A stretch of 64,000 nucleotides of DNA. Origin: Cohnella sp. AR92 (GTDB lineage: Bacteria > Bacillota > Bacilli > Paenibacillales > Paenibacillaceae). Position numbers and translations under genes: made by a program. This document shows positions 40,142 through 50,635 of this stretch, piece after piece. Within the stretch, counting starts at the first letter, position 1, and the number at the start of each line of letters is the position of its first letter. The stretch spans positions 1,079-65,078 of the forward strand of contig NZ_RZJR01000007.1 in assembly GCF_003990975.1 (NCBI RefSeq), read 5' to 3'. The notes beneath the pieces were generated by a model that had not been told where the DNA came from, made no database searches, and saw only the letters and a list, made by a program, of their open reading frames with translations.

Positions 40142-41407
40142 TTAAGCTTGCACCAATGCCTTGGCCGCGATGTCCGTCCGGTTCTGCTTGCCTTCGAATT
40201 GAATGCGATTCGCGGCCTCGTACGCCTTGGCTCTAGCTTCCGCAATGCCCGTGCCCCGTCCGACAACTCCGAGCACGCGGCCGCCGCTGGTCACGATCTC
40301 GCCGTCCTTCTCGGCCGTTCCCGCATGGAACACCAAGACGTCGCCGACATCGTCCAAGCCCTTGATCGGGAAGCCTTTGCCGTAAGAACCCGGGTAGCCG
40401 CCGGAAGCGAGAATGACGCAGACCGCCGCTTCGTCGCTCCAGGAGATCTCGATCTCGCCCAGACGGCCGTTAATGGACGCGAGGAAAATATCGACGAGCT
40501 CCGTCTGAAGCCGAGGCAGCACGACTTGAGTCTCCGGATCGCCGAACCGAGCGTTGAATTCGATCGTCTTCGGGCCGTCCTTCGTGATCATCAGGCCAGC
40601 GAACAGCACGCCGCGGAACGGGCGGCCTTCCGCAACCATCGCCTTCGCGGTCGGCTTGATGATCGTCTCGATCGATTCCTCGATGATCGATTGCGGAATA
40701 TGAGGAAGCGGCGAGTACGTACCCATGCCGCCCGTGTTCGGTCCCTTGTCGCCGTCGAACACCGGCTTGTGGTCCTGCGCCGCCGACATCGGGCGAACCG
40801 TCTCTCCGTCTACGAAGGCGAGAATCGACATCTCCTGGCCTTCGAGGAACTCCTCGATGACGACCTTGTCGCCGGCCGCGCCGAACGACTTGGACACCAT
40901 CGTCTCGCGAAGCGCATCTTCCGCTTGCTCGCGAGTGAAGCAGACCGTCACGCCTTTGCCCGCCGCCAAGCCGTCCGCCTTGATGACGATCGGCACCGGC
41001 TGCTCGCGAAGATAAGCCAGGGCCGCCTCGTAATCGGTGAACGTCTCGTACTTCGCCGTCGGAATGCTGTACTTCTTAAGCAGGTTCTTCATGAAGATTT
41101 TGCTGCCTTCGATCTCGGCCGCGTTCTTCCGGGGCCCGTACACCGGCACCTTCGCCGCTTCGAAGACGTCGACGATGCCCGCCGCGAGCGGATCGTCCGG
41201 CCCGACGACCACGAGATCGATGGCATTGTCGAGCGAGAATTGGACGAGCTTGTCGAACTCGAACTCGCCAATGTCCACGTTCTCGGCGATCTGCGCCGTT
41301 CCCGCGTTGCCGGGCGCGCAATACAGCTTCTTCACTTTGTCGCTCCGCTTGAGCGACCAGAGGATCGCATGCTCGCGTCCGCCCCGCCCGATCACCAGAA
41401 TTTTCAT
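40142..41407 (-). CDS. purD: Phosphoribosylamine-glycine ligase
   Basis: PurD makes GAR from phosphoribosylamine, glycine and ATP, the second step of purine synthesis. The 421-residue ATP-grasp protein starts MKILVIGRGGREHA and contains GPDDPLAAG, IKADGLAAGKGVTV, FNARFGDPETQ and GGYPGSYGKG. It is the last gene of the operon, 40 bp after purH. Confidence 0.97.
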   Translation of the reverse strand: MKILVIGRGGREHAILWSLKRSDKVKKLYCAPGNAGTAQIAENVDIGEFEFDKLVQFSLDNAIDLVVVGPDDPLAAGIVDVFEAAKVPVYGPRKNAAEIEGSKIFMKNLLKKYSIPTAKYETFTDYEAALAYLREQPVPIVIKADGLAAGKGVTVCFTREQAEDALRETMVSKSFGAAGDKVVIEEFLEGQEMSILAFVDGETVRPMSAAQDHKPVFDGDKGPNTGGMGTYSPLPHIPQSIIEESIETIIKPTAKAMVAEGRPFRGVLFAGLMITKDGPKTIEFNARFGDPETQVVLPRLQTELVDIFLASINGRLGEIEISWSDEAAVCVILASGGYPGSYGKGFPIKGLDDVGDVLVFHAGTAEKDGEIVTSGGRVLGVVGRGTGIAEARAKAYEAANRIQFEGKQNRTDIAAKALVQA

Positions 41408-41447
41408 AGCCGAATCCCCCTTAGTAAATAACCGACCTCAGCCGATC

Positions 41448-42995
41448 TCAGTGCTTGAAGTGGCGAACGCCCGTCATGACCATCGCGATTCCGTGCGCGT
41501 TGGCAACGGCGATCGATTCCGCATCCTTGATCGAGCCGCCCGGCTGAATGACCGCCGTAATGCCCGCCTTCGCCGCCAGCTCCAAAGTGTCGCCCATCGG
41601 GAAGAAAGCATCGGATGCCAGCACGGAGCCCTTGGCCTTCCCGGCTGCTTGCTCGATCGCGATCTTCGCCGCTCCGACGCGGTTCATCTGGCCGGCGCCG
41701 ACGCCGACCGTCATGCTGTCGTTCGCAAGGACGATAGCGTTCGACTTCACGTGCTTGACGACCTTCCAGCCGAACAGCAGCTGCTTCAGCTCTTCCGCGG
41801 ACGGTGCGCGGTCGGTCACGACCGTCAGGTCCGCTTCCGTCAAGGAGTGAACGTCGCTCTCCTGTACGAGCATGCCGCCTTCCACGCTCGTTACGAGCCA
41901 TTCGGATTCGCGCTTCTTGCCCGCAGCCAACTCGCCGATTCTCATCAAGCGAATGTTCTTTTTCTTCTGCAGGATCTCAAGAGCTTCCGGGGTGAAGTCT
42001 GGAGCAATGACGATCTCGAGGAAAATCTCGCTCAGCTTCGTCGCCGTCGCAACGTCGATCGTGCGGTTCGCCGCGACGATGCCTCCGAAGATGGAGGTCG
42101 GATCGGCTTCATAGGCTTTGCGGTACGCTTCGTCGATATCGGAACCGATGCCGACTCCGCAAGGATTCATGTGCTTGACCGCAACGACGGCCGGCTCGTC
42201 GAATTCCTTCAGGATGGCGAGCGCCGCGTTCGCGTCGTTGATGTTGTTGTAGCTGAGCTCCTTGCCGTGCAGCTGCTCCGCGCTCGTGATGCTGCCGCCC
42301 GAGGAGATCGGCTTCTTGTAGAAGGCGGCCTTCTGGTGCGGGTTCTCGCCGTAGCGGAGCTCTTGCACCTTCTCGTAAGTGACGGACAGACGCTCCGGAA
42401 GCGGCTCGTCCAGCACCTTCGCGAAGTAATCGGAGATGAGGGAATCATAAGCGGCCGTATGGCGGAATACCTTGGCTGCCAAGCGCTTGCGGGTCTCGAG
42501 CGTCGTATCGCCCTCCGCTTTGACTTCTTCCAGAATCTTGGCATAATCGCCGGCATCGACGACGACGGTCACGAAAGCGTGGTTCTTCGCGGCGGAGCGA
42601 AGCATCGTCGGGCCGCCGATGTCGATGTTCTCGATCGCGTCCTCATAGGACACATTCGGCTTCTCGATCGTTTGTTGGAACGGGTACAGGTTGACGATGA
42701 CGATGTCGATGTAATCGAGTCCGAGCTTCTTCATCGTCTCGATGTGCTCTTCGTTGTCGCGGATCGCCAGCAGCCCGCTGTGGACCGCCGGATGCAGCGT
42801 CTTCACGCGTCCGTCCAGAACTTCCGGGAAGCCCGTCACGTCGGAGATGCCGATGACCGGTACGTTCTCCTTCTCGAGCAGCGTCTTGGTTCCTCCCGTC
42901 GAGATGATCTCTACTCCCAGATTCGCCAGCTCGCGGCAGAACTCGACGATCCCCGTTTTGTCGGAGACGCTGACAAGCGCTCTTCTGATTGCCAT
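41448..42995 (-). CDS. purH: Bifunctional AICAR transformylase/IMP cyclohydrolase
   Basis: PurH carries out the last two steps to IMP. The 515-residue protein starts [16 protein letters not shown] (MGS-like cyclohydrolase domain, about 1-145) and continues into the transformylase with [24 protein letters not shown] and [10 protein letters not shown] choose the ATG at 42995; a GTG three codons earlier is too close to AGGAG. Confidence 0.97.
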   Translation of the reverse strand: MAIRRALVSVSDKTGIVEFCRELANLGVEIISTGGTKTLLEKENVPVIGISDVTGFPEVLDGRVKTLHPAVHSGLLAIRDNEEHIETMKKLGLDYIDIVIVNLYPFQQTIEKPNVSYEDAIENIDIGGPTMLRSAAKNHAFVTVVVDAGDYAKILEEVKAEGDTTLETRKRLAAKVFRHTAAYDSLISDYFAKVLDEPLPERLSVTYEKVQELRYGENPHQKAAFYKKPISSGGSITSAEQLHGKELSYNNINDANAALAILKEFDEPAVVAVKHMNPCGVGIGSDIDEAYRKAYEADPTSIFGGIVAANRTIDVATATKLSEIFLEIVIAPDFTPEALEILQKKKNIRLMRIGELAAGKKRESEWLVTSVEGGMLVQESDVHSLTEADLTVVTDRAPSAEELKQLLFGWKVVKHVKSNAIVLANDSMTVGVGAGQMNRVGAAKIAIEQAAGKAKGSVLASDAFFPMGDTLELAAKAGITAVIQPGGSIKDAESIAVANAHGIAMVMTGVRHFKH

Positions 42996-43069
42996 GATTC
43001 TCACTCACTCCTATCCCATAAATGACGGCTCGTCCCATCGGCCGGAGCTTGCGGAACGAGCCCTTATAA

Positions 43070-43702
43070 CTAAATAGAATGCCGGATGCGAACCTGTCTT
43101 CCATCAAGGGATACCCGGCCTTCGGCGATCCGGCGGACCGCCTCCGGAAGCAGCTCATGCTCGATCGCATGCACGCGCTCGGTCAAGGCCTCCTCCGTCT
43201 CGCCTTCCGATATCTCGATCGCTCTCTGGGCGATGATCGGCCCGGAATCCATGCCTCCGTCGACGAAGTGCACCGTGACTCCCGTCAGCTTCACGCCGTA
43301 GTCCAAAGCTTGCCGAATCGCGTGTACGCCGGGAAAAGCAGGCAGAAGAGCCGGATGGACGTTAATCATCCGTCCGTAGAACGGCTTCACCAGCACGTCC
43401 GTAATGAGCCTCATATAACCCGCGAGCACGATCAGTTCGACCCCTTCGGCCGCCAGCCGTTCCACGATCTCGGCCTCGTAGGCTTCCCTGGAGGGATATT
43501 CCTTCGGGCGGAACAGGAACGTCTCGATCCCTAGCTTTTCCGCTCTCTCGACGACCTTGGCAGAAGGCTTGTCGCAGACGAGCAGCCGGATCTCGGCCGG
43601 GATGCCCGTCTCGCGAATCGCTTCGGCGAGAGCTTGAAAGTTGCTTCCGCTGCCGGACGCGAATACCGCGATCCGAAGCGGAGCCGCCTTCGCCGTTGTC
43701 AT
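43070..43702 (-). CDS. purN: Phosphoribosylglycinamide formyltransferase
   Basis: PurN formylates GAR with 10-formyl-THF. The 210-residue protein has [26 protein letters not shown], the catalytic region [14 protein letters not shown] and [14 protein letters not shown]. The true ATG (43702) overlaps the purM stop as ATGA and has GGAGGAG upstream; the longer frame reads back into purM out of frame. Confidence 0.97.
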   Translation of the reverse strand: MTTAKAAPLRIAVFASGSGSNFQALAEAIRETGIPAEIRLLVCDKPSAKVVERAEKLGIETFLFRPKEYPSREAYEAEIVERLAAEGVELIVLAGYMRLITDVLVKPFYGRMINVHPALLPAFPGVHAIRQALDYGVKLTGVTVHFVDGGMDSGPIIAQRAIEISEGETEEALTERVHAIEHELLPEAVRRIAEGRVSLDGRQVRIRHSI

Positions 43703-44745
43703 TGCAGCTCGACTCCTCCGAACGTGACGATCCGGCTGCCTTCCGTAACTTGGCCGATCACGTAAGCTTGCTCGCCGTTCTCCTTCGCCAGGGCAACCGC
43801 TTGCTCCGCTTGCTCGGCAGGCACGACGAGCACCATGCCGACGCCCATGTTGAACGTGGTGAACATGTCGCGGTCGCTGATCTTGCCGTCCCGCTGCATC
43901 AGCTTGAAGATCGGCTGGATCGGCCACGAGCCGAGGTTGATGTCGACGTTGACGTTCTCCGGCAGCACGCGCGGGATGTTCTCGATGAAGCCGCCGCCCG
44001 TAATATGCGCCATCCCCTTGATCTTCACGCTCTCGAGCAGCTTAAGGATCGACTTAACGTAGATGCGGGTAGGCTCGATCAGCACGTCGCCGAGCGCTTT
44101 GCCTTCCAGCTCCGGAAGCACGTCGACGTAGGAGTAGCCCATCTTCTCGATCAGCAGGTTGCGCACGAGCGAGTAGCCGTTGGAATGAACGCCGCTGGAG
44201 CCGAGTCCGATCACGACGTCGCCGGCGGCGATCGTCGATCCGTCGATCGCCTTCGGACGATCGACGATGCCGACCGTGAAGCCGGCGATATCGTACTCGC
44301 CGTCCTGGTACATGCCGGGCATCTCCGCCGTCTCGCCGCCGATAAGAGCGCAGCCCGCTTGCTGGCAGCCCTCGGCTACGCCTTTGACGATCGCTTCGAT
44401 TTTCTCAGGAACGAGCTTGCCGCATGCCAGATAATCGAGGAAGAACAGCGGCTCGGCGCCCGTTACCACGACATCGTTCACGCACATCGCGACCGCGTCG
44501 ATCCCGATGGTGTCATGCTTGTCGAGCGAGAACGCCAGCTTCAGCTTCGTGCCGACTCCGTCCGTTCCCGAGACGAGCACCGGCTCCTCGTACTTGTCTT
44601 TGTTCAGCCCGAACAGGCCGCCGAATCCGCCCAGCCCCGTGAGCACCTCCGGACGGAACGTTTTCTTCACGTGCTTCTTCATCCGTTCGACGGCTTCGTT
44701 GCCCGCGGCAATATCGACGCCAGCCTGTTTGTACGCTTCGGACAC
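43699..44745 (-). CDS. purM: Phosphoribosylformylglycinamidine cyclo-ligase
   Basis: PurM closes the imidazole ring to form AIR. The 348-residue protein starts [18 protein letters not shown] and contains [48 protein letters not shown] and [18 protein letters not shown] start at 44745 with AGAGGGGG upstream gives the family length; an in-frame ATG further up is not supported. Confidence 0.96.
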   Translation of the reverse strand: MSEAYKQAGVDIAAGNEAVERMKKHVKKTFRPEVLTGLGGFGGLFGLNKDKYEEPVLVSGTDGVGTKLKLAFSLDKHDTIGIDAVAMCVNDVVVTGAEPLFFLDYLACGKLVPEKIEAIVKGVAEGCQQAGCALIGGETAEMPGMYQDGEYDIAGFTVGIVDRPKAIDGSTIAAGDVVIGLGSSGVHSNGYSLVRNLLIEKMGYSYVDVLPELEGKALGDVLIEPTRIYVKSILKLLESVKIKGMAHITGGGFIENIPRVLPENVNVDINLGSWPIQPIFKLMQRDGKISDRDMFTTFNMGVGMVLVVPAEQAEQAVALAKENGEQAYVIGQVTEGSRIVTFGGVELQ

Positions 44746-44803
44746 AGTAGGTCCCCCTCTTATATCGTTCTTATCGGACGGCGCCGAGCGCCGCCATTCG
44801 CAT

Positions 44804-46357
44804 TCAGTCGCAGCTGCAGGAGGTTGCCTTGGCAAGCTCGAACTGCACCTTGGTCGGGTAGTCGTGGTCGAAGCAGCTCAGGCACAGGCCGCGATTCTTC
44901 TCGCCCTCGTGCCCGCCTACCGCTTCCATCAGCCCGTTCTTGCTCAGGAAGTAGAGCGAATCGGCGTTGATCGCCTTGCGAATCTCTTCGACCGACTTCG
45001 TATTGGCGATCAGGTCGTTCGGATTCGGCGTGTCGATTCCGTAATAGCAAGGGTTCATAAAAGGAGGAGAAGAGATTCGCACATGAACCTCCGTCGCTCC
45101 CGCTTCCCGGAGCATGTTGACGATGCGAAGCGACGTCGTGCCGCGAACGATCGAATCGTCGATCATCACGACGCGCTTGCCTTCGACGACCTTGCGCACG
45201 GCGGACAGCTTCATCTTGACGCCCTTCTCGCGCAGCTCCTGGGAAGGCTGGATGAACGTCCGTCCGGTATATTTGTTCTTGATGAGGCCAAGCTCATAAG
45301 GGATGCCCGTCTGCTCCGCATAGCCGATCGCGGCGGAGATGCTCGAATCCGGAACGCCGGTCACGATGTCGGCGTCGACGAACGCTTCGAGCGCGAGCTG
45401 CTGCCCCATCCGCTTGCGCGCGGAGTGCAGGTTCACTTGATAGATATCGCTGTCCGGACGGGCGAAGTAGATATACTCCATCGCGCAGACGGCGCGGCGT
45501 TCCATCGGAGCGAAGCGCTCCTCGCGGAGGCCGTCCTTGTCGAGGACAAGGATCTCGCCCGGCTCGACGTCGCGGACGTATTCCGCGCCGATCGTCTCGA
45601 ACGCGCACGTCTCGGAAGCGAAGATATAGGCATCGCCAAGGCGGCCCAAGACGAGAGGACGGAACCCGTTCGGGTCGCATGCCGCGATCAGGCGGTCCTT
45701 CGTCATGATCAGGAAGGCATAGCCGCCGATAAGGCGCGAGAACGCGTCCTTGACCGCTTCGACGAGGTCCTTCGGCGAGCGGGCGATCAGGTGGGCGATG
45801 ACTTCCGTGTCGCTGGACGTCTGGAAGATCGAGCCCTGCTCTTCCAGCTCGCGGCGGATGACCGGCTCGTTCACGATGTTGCCGTTCGTGCAGACCGCCA
45901 GGTCGCCGTCGCGGTACTTGAAGACGAGCGGCTGCGCGTTGGCCAGCAGGCTGGAGCCGGAAGTCGAGTAACGGACGTGGCCGATCGCGCGGTCTCCGGT
46001 AAGAGCGCCCAGTCGCTCGCGGTCGAACACTTCCTTCACGAGGCCCATCCCGCGATGGAAATGGAATTCCCCGTTCTCGGAGGTGCAGATGCCGCAGCTT
46101 TCTTCGCCGCGGTGCTGGAGAGCGTGAAGGCCGTAATAGCTAAGGCCCGCCGCGTCGGAATGCCCGAATACTCCGAACACTCCGCATTCTTCCTTCGCCT
46201 TGTCGAAGATATCTTCCTGGAAGTTACCTTGGTTGTAGTGGTCGCCGGTCCAGAAACGGGCCTCGGAGGGAGCCGCCGCTCCTCCAAGGCTTGCGTTCGA
46301 GCCGGTCAGCGGGTAGGCCGACCGGATCGAACTTCCGGACTTCACTTCATCCGGCAT
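44804..46357 (-). CDS. purF: Amidophosphoribosyltransferase
   Basis: PurF commits PRPP to purine synthesis. Catalytic Cys is C58 in [10 protein letters not shown], to be exposed by propeptide removal. The PRPP loop [13 protein letters not shown] and the iron-sulfur Cys pair in [13 protein letters not shown] mark the Bacillus-type 4Fe-4S enzyme. The start at 46357 (GGAAGG upstream) overlaps purL by 16 bases. At about 57 residues the propeptide is far longer than the 11 residues of B. subtilis PurF, and Ser/Ala/Gly-rich. Confidence 0.95.
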   Translation of the reverse strand: MPDEVKSGSSIRSAYPLTGSNASLGGAAAPSEARFWTGDHYNQGNFQEDIFDKAKEECGVFGVFGHSDAAGLSYYGLHALQHRGEESCGICTSENGEFHFHRGMGLVKEVFDRERLGALTGDRAIGHVRYSTSGSSLLANAQPLVFKYRDGDLAVCTNGNIVNEPVIRRELEEQGSIFQTSSDTEVIAHLIARSPKDLVEAVKDAFSRLIGGYAFLIMTKDRLIAACDPNGFRPLVLGRLGDAYIFASETCAFETIGAEYVRDVEPGEILVLDKDGLREERFAPMERRAVCAMEYIYFARPDSDIYQVNLHSARKRMGQQLALEAFVDADIVTGVPDSSISAAIGYAEQTGIPYELGLIKNKYTGRTFIQPSQELREKGVKMKLSAVRKVVEGKRVVMIDDSIVRGTTSLRIVNMLREAGATEVHVRISSPPFMNPCYYGIDTPNPNDLIANTKSVEEIRKAINADSLYFLSKNGLMEAVGGHEGEKNRGLCLSCFDHDYPTKVQFELAKATSCSCD

Positions 46358-48585
46358 GGGATCGCTTCCTTCCATTCCTTGCGGAATTCGCTTAGTGGCG
46401 CCGCAATGGCGGTATGTCCGTTGATCTTGATCGTCAGGCTCTCTCCGCCAACCGTTCCGAGACGCTGTGCCGGCACGCCAGCCGCTTCCAGGGAAGAGGC
46501 GACTTTGTCCGCTTGCTCCGGCTTAACCGACAGCAGGATGCGGGATTGCGATTCGCTGAACAGCGCGATGTCCGGGCGCAGGTTCGATTGGAAGTCGACC
46601 GTCGCGCCGAGGCCGCGTCCGAAGCCGGATTCCGCGAGCGCCGCCGCGAGGCCGCCCTCGGAGAGGTCGTGCGCAGAAGCGACCAGCCCTTGCTGGATCA
46701 GGCCGAGAACCGCCTTGTGCAGGCGTTGTTCCGTCGCCAGATCAAGCTCCGGAGGGCGTCCTTCCGTCACGCCGTGAACGGCGTATTGGAATTCGCTGCC
46801 GCCGAGCTCCGCCTTGGTCTCGCCCAGCAGGAAGATGACGTCGCCTTCGGCTTTGAACTCTTGAGTCGTGATGTGATCCGTATCGTGAACGAGGCCGACC
46901 ATGCCGACGACCGGCGTCGGGTAGATAGCGCCCTTCGCGTTCTCGTTGTATAGGGAGACGTTGCCGCCGATAACCGGCGTTTCGAGGAAGCGGCAAGCTT
47001 CCGCCATGCCGTCGACCGCTTTCTCCATCTGCCAGAACACTTCCGGCTTCTCCGGGGAACCGAAGTTCAGGTTGTCCGTGATCGCCAGCGGCTCGCCGCC
47101 GGAGCAGACGATGTTGCGGGCAGCTTCCGCTACCGCGATGCGTCCGCCGACTTCCGGATCCAGATAGACGTAACGGCCGTTGCAGTCCGTCGTCATCGCC
47201 AGCGCCTTGCGGGTGCCGCGAATGGTGACGACAGCGGCATCCGAGCCCGGAACGACCGCGGTCGAAGTGCGAACCTGGTAATCGTACTGGCTGTATACCC
47301 ACTCTTTGCTCGCGAGCGACGGGGAACCGAGCACTTTTTTGAGCGCGTCGGTCAGGTCGGTCGCTTGCTCGTAGCGGTTCGTATCGACGGAACCGTTCTG
47401 CAGGTAATAGTCCGGCACCTTCGAAGGCTTGTTGTAGACCGGGCAGTCGTCGACGAGCGCCTTGACCGGCATGTCGGCGACTTCTTCGCCCTTGTGGAAC
47501 AGGCGCAGGCGGCCGTCGTCGGTTACCTTGCCCACCTTCGCGCAGTGGAGGCCCCAACGCTCGAAGATCGCCTTCGCTTGCGCTTCATGCTGAGGCTCGG
47601 TGACGAACAGCATGCGCTCTTGGGACTCGGACAGCATCATCTCGTAAGCGGTCATGCCTTCTTCGCGCTGCGGAACCTCGTCGAGGTACAGCTCCATGCC
47701 GTTGCCGGCCTTGGAAGCCATCTCCGCGCTGGAGCAGGTGAGGCCTGCGGCGCCCATATCCTGAATGCCGAGCACGATGCCGGAGGCGATCAGCTCAAGC
47801 GTCGCTTCCATAACGAGCTTCTCCATGAACGGGTCGCCGACTTGGACGGCCGAACGCTTCGCTTCGGATTCCGCGGTAAGGTCCTCGGAAGCGAACGTCG
47901 CGCCGTGGATGCCGTCGCGTCCCGTCGCCGGTCCGACGTAGAACACCGGGTTGCCGACGCCCTTGGCGACGCCGCGCTGGATCTGGTCGTGATCGATCAG
48001 GCCGACGCACATCGCGTTGACGAGCGGGTTGCCTTCGTACGACTCGTCGAACATGACTTCGCCCGCGACGGTCGGGATGCCGATGCAGTTGCCGTAGCCG
48101 GCGATGCCGCTGACGACATGCTCGAACAGGTAGCGCACGCGGTCGTTCTCCAACTTGCCGAAGCGCAGCGAGTTAAGCAGCGCGATCGGACGGGAGCCCA
48201 TCGAGAAAATATCGCGGATGATGCCGCCGACGCCGGTTGCCGCGCCTTGGTAAGGCTCGACCGCGGACGGGTGGTTGTGCGACTCGATCTTGAACACGAC
48301 GGCTTGGTTGTCGCCGATGTCGACGATGCCCGCGCCTTCGCCCGGTCCCATGAGGACGCGAGGTCCCGTCGTCGGGAAGCGGCGCAGCAGCGGCTTCGAG
48401 TTCTTGTACGCGCAGTGCTCGGACCACATCACGCTGAAAACGCCGATCTCGGTGTAGTTCGGCTTGCGGCCCATGAATTCGCAGATGAGGGCGTATTCGG
48501 AATCGGACACGCCGAATTGCTTGTATATTTTCTGCTCGGCGATCTGCTCGATCGTCGGTTCTTTAGCGGATACTTGCTGCGCCAT
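46342..48585 (-). CDS. purL: Phosphoribosylformylglycinamidine synthase, small PurL subunit type
   Basis: PurL uses ATP and PurQ-derived ammonia to make FGAM. The 747-residue protein lacks the glutaminase domain of the large type. Motifs: [52 protein letters not shown] and [15 protein letters not shown]. It overlaps purQ by 23 bases and works with PurS and PurQ. Confidence 0.97.
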   Translation of the reverse strand: MAQQVSAKEPTIEQIAEQKIYKQFGVSDSEYALICEFMGRKPNYTEIGVFSVMWSEHCAYKNSKPLLRRFPTTGPRVLMGPGEGAGIVDIGDNQAVVFKIESHNHPSAVEPYQGAATGVGGIIRDIFSMGSRPIALLNSLRFGKLENDRVRYLFEHVVSGIAGYGNCIGIPTVAGEVMFDESYEGNPLVNAMCVGLIDHDQIQRGVAKGVGNPVFYVGPATGRDGIHGATFASEDLTAESEAKRSAVQVGDPFMEKLVMEATLELIASGIVLGIQDMGAAGLTCSSAEMASKAGNGMELYLDEVPQREEGMTAYEMMLSESQERMLFVTEPQHEAQAKAIFERWGLHCAKVGKVTDDGRLRLFHKGEEVADMPVKALVDDCPVYNKPSKVPDYYLQNGSVDTNRYEQATDLTDALKKVLGSPSLASKEWVYSQYDYQVRTSTAVVPGSDAAVVTIRGTRKALAMTTDCNGRYVYLDPEVGGRIAVAEAARNIVCSGGEPLAITDNLNFGSPEKPEVFWQMEKAVDGMAEACRFLETPVIGGNVSLYNENAKGAIYPTPVVGMVGLVHDTDHITTQEFKAEGDVIFLLGETKAELGGSEFQYAVHGVTEGRPPELDLATEQRLHKAVLGLIQQGLVASAHDLSEGGLAAALAESGFGRGLGATVDFQSNLRPDIALFSESQSRILLSVKPEQADKVASSLEAAGVPAQRLGTVGGESLTIKINGHTAIAAPLSEFRKEWKEAIPCRMK

Positions 48586-49255
48586 TGCGTTCCCTCCAAG
48601 CGTTGAGTACTGACGTGAACATCCGGGCGCCGTCCTTGGAGCCGAGCAGCTCGCTGACCGCGCGTTCCGGGTGCGGCATCATGCCGACGACGTTGCCCTT
48701 CTCGTTGCAGATTCCCGCGATGTTGTCGACGGAGCCGTTCGGGTTGTCTCCCGCGTAACGGAACACGATCTGGTTATTCTTTTTCAAATTAGCCAGGGTC
48801 TCGTCGTCGCAGTAGAAGTTGCCTTCTCCGTGCGCGATCGGGATGCGGACGACCTCGCCTTGCTCGTAGTCGTTCGTGAAGCCGGTGCCTGCGTTCTCGA
48901 CGCGGAGATCGACCGGATGGCAGCGGAACTTCAAGGAGTTGTTGCGGATGAGGGCTCCCGGGAGGAGACCCGCTTCCGTCAGAATCTGGAACCCGTTGCA
49001 GACGCCGAGAACGAACTTGCCTTCTTCGGCCGCCTTGCGGACTTCTTGCATGACCGGAGCGAGCTGGGCCATCGCGCCGCAGCGCAGGTAGTCGCCGTAG
49101 GAGAAGCCCCCCGGAACGAGAATCGCATCATATTGGGACAGGTCGGTGGACGTATACCACACGTAATCGACGGGCTGCTGCAGAACGTCCTCGACCGCCT
49201 TGAGCATGTCGATGTCGCAGTTGGAGCCCGGGAACACGAGAACCGCGAATTTCAT
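48563..49255 (-). CDS. purQ: FGAM synthase glutaminase subunit
   Basis: PurQ releases ammonia from glutamine for PurL. The 230-residue class I amidotransferase has [22 protein letters not shown], the nucleophile Cys in [10 protein letters not shown] and the His/Glu pair in MMPHPERA. Confidence 0.97.
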   Translation of the reverse strand: MKFAVLVFPGSNCDIDMLKAVEDVLQQPVDYVWYTSTDLSQYDAILVPGGFSYGDYLRCGAMAQLAPVMQEVRKAAEEGKFVLGVCNGFQILTEAGLLPGALIRNNSLKFRCHPVDLRVENAGTGFTNDYEQGEVVRIPIAHGEGNFYCDDETLANLKKNNQIVFRYAGDNPNGSVDNIAGICNEKGNVVGMMPHPERAVSELLGSKDGARMFTSVLNAWRERNGAASIR

Positions 49256-49261
49256 GAGGTC

Positions 49262-49504
49262 TCAGCCCTCCAATTCGAAGCGGTAGTCTTCGACGACGGT
49301 GTTGGCCAGAAGCTTCTCGCACATCGCCTTGACTTGCTTCTCCGCTTCGGCGCGATCCGTGGTGTCGAGCTGCAGCTCGAGATACTTGCCGATGCGCACC
49401 TTGGAGACTTCATTGAAGCCGAGGGTTTGAAGGGAGCCTTGAACGGCGTTGCCCTGAGGGTCGAGTACGTTCTCTTTGATCGTTACGTAAACCGTTGCTT
49501 TCAT
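49262..49504 (-). CDS. purS: FGAM synthase subunit PurS
   Basis: This 80-residue protein (KATVYVTIKENVLDPQGNAV) bridges PurL and PurQ. TAGGAGGAG precedes the ATG, and the stop is six bases before purQ. Confidence 0.96.
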   Translation of the reverse strand: MKATVYVTIKENVLDPQGNAVQGSLQTLGFNEVSKVRIGKYLELQLDTTDRAEAEKQVKAMCEKLLANTVVEDYRFELEG

Positions 49505-49578
49505 GATTAAATTCTCCTCCTATAGGGGAAAAAGGATTGGCGTAACTGAACTTGCGCGTGCTGCTGCGAGGAAAAGGG

Positions 49579-50475
49579 TTAGTTGCTCGTCTCCGTCAAG
49601 CGGCGGTAAATCTCCTGGTAACGGGCGGAAGTCGCCGCCACCACCTCGTCGGGCAATCTCGGCGGAGGGCTGTTCTTGTCCCAGTCCGAGCCTGCGAGGT
49701 AAGCGCGAACGGGTTCCTTGTCCATGCTGTCGATCTCGACGTCTAGCTTGTAATTCTCTTCGGCCCAGAAACGCGAGGAGTCGGGGGTGAACAGTTCGTC
49801 GATCAGAATGATGTCGCCATCGATAAGTCCGAATTCGAATTTGCAATCCGCGAGGATGATTCCCTTCGTCGCGCAGAAATCGCGGCCGAAGGAGTAGAGC
49901 CGGAGACTAAGATCGCGAAGGTCCTCCGCCAGCTGCCCGCCGACGCGGCGGGCCATCTCCCCGAACGGGATGTCCTCGTCGTGGCCGACGTCGTTCTTGC
50001 CGGCCGGCGTGAAGATCGGCTGCTCGAGCTTCGAGTTCTTGCGCAGCCCTTCCGGCAGCTTGATGCCGTTCACTTCGCCGGTCGTCTGGTATTGGCGCCA
50101 GCCGCCGCCGGTGATGTAGCCGCGAACGACGCATTCGATGTCGATGCGCTTCGCCTTCTTCGAGACCATGACGCGGCCCGCGAGCTTCGGCTTGTCGCTG
50201 TCGGCGACGAGGTCGCCGAGCTGGTTCACGTCGGTGTGGACGACGTGATTCGGAAGCAGGTCCGCCGTCTTCTCGAACCAGAACGAGCTCAGCCCGTTCA
50301 GCACCTGTCCCTTGTTCGGCACGGGAGGATCCAGGATATAATCGAAAGCGGAGATGCGGTCGGTGACGACGATCAGAAGCTTGTCGCCCAAGTCGTAAAG
50401 CTCGCGAACCTTGCCTTTATGGATAAGCGGGGCCTTGATTAGCCCTTCGGCGGTGGACAGCGTTTCGGTGGACAT
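49579..50475 (-). CDS. purC: SAICAR synthetase, long form
   Basis: PurC joins CAIR and aspartate. It has LIHKGKVRELYDLGDKLLIV, DRISAFDYIL, ECVVRGYITGGGW, DCKFEFG and DELFTPDSSRFW. At 298 residues it is the longer form seen in yeast and many bacteria, unlike the roughly 240-residue B. subtilis enzyme. It lies 74 bases before purS and 160 bases after purB; that larger gap holds a 51-bp repeat. Confidence 0.96.
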   Translation of the reverse strand: MSTETLSTAEGLIKAPLIHKGKVRELYDLGDKLLIVVTDRISAFDYILDPPVPNKGQVLNGLSSFWFEKTADLLPNHVVHTDVNQLGDLVADSDKPKLAGRVMVSKKAKRIDIECVVRGYITGGGWRQYQTTGEVNGIKLPEGLRKNSKLEQPIFTPAGKNDVGHDEDIPFGEMARRVGGQLAEDLRDLSLRLYSFGRDFCATKGIILADCKFEFGLIDGDIILIDELFTPDSSRFWAEENYKLDVEIDSMDKEPVRAYLAGSDWDKNSPPPRLPDEVVAATSARYQEIYRRLTETSN

Positions 50476-50521
50476 GACAGCCTCCTTGTGAAGCGGTGGT
50501 TACTTGGATTGCGGTTTGTGG

Positions 50522-50605
50522 CGCTGCAACCCGATTCTATCGGGTTAGAGCTGCTTCGCGGCGCCATTTCGGCTCTGCAACCCGATGTCGTCGGGTTAGA
50601 GCGGC
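50522..50605. repeat. Two 51-bp palindromic units inside the purine operon
   Basis: CTGCAACCCGAT recurs at 50524 and 50575, exactly 51 bp apart. Each copy heads a palindrome: AACCCGAT-tct-ATCGGGTT, then AACCCGA-tgtcg-TCGGGTT. The DNA between is GC-rich with AGCTGCTTCG, resembling the spacer start of the 38.6-kb array (AGCATGGCTTCG). It lies between purB and purC and must be part of the operon transcript. Confidence 0.85.
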
Positions 50606-50635
50606 CTGACGCCGAATTCATCCTTGCCGTCTCTT

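Noticed and set aside
43703..43927. Longer purN frame reading into purM
   Set aside because: The true start overlaps the purM stop as ATGA, with a good ribosome site; the extension has no PurN homology.
44507..46777. 756-residue plus-strand frame across purM, purF and purL
   Set aside because: It is antisense to well-identified purine genes and is typical of long shadow frames in GC-rich DNA.
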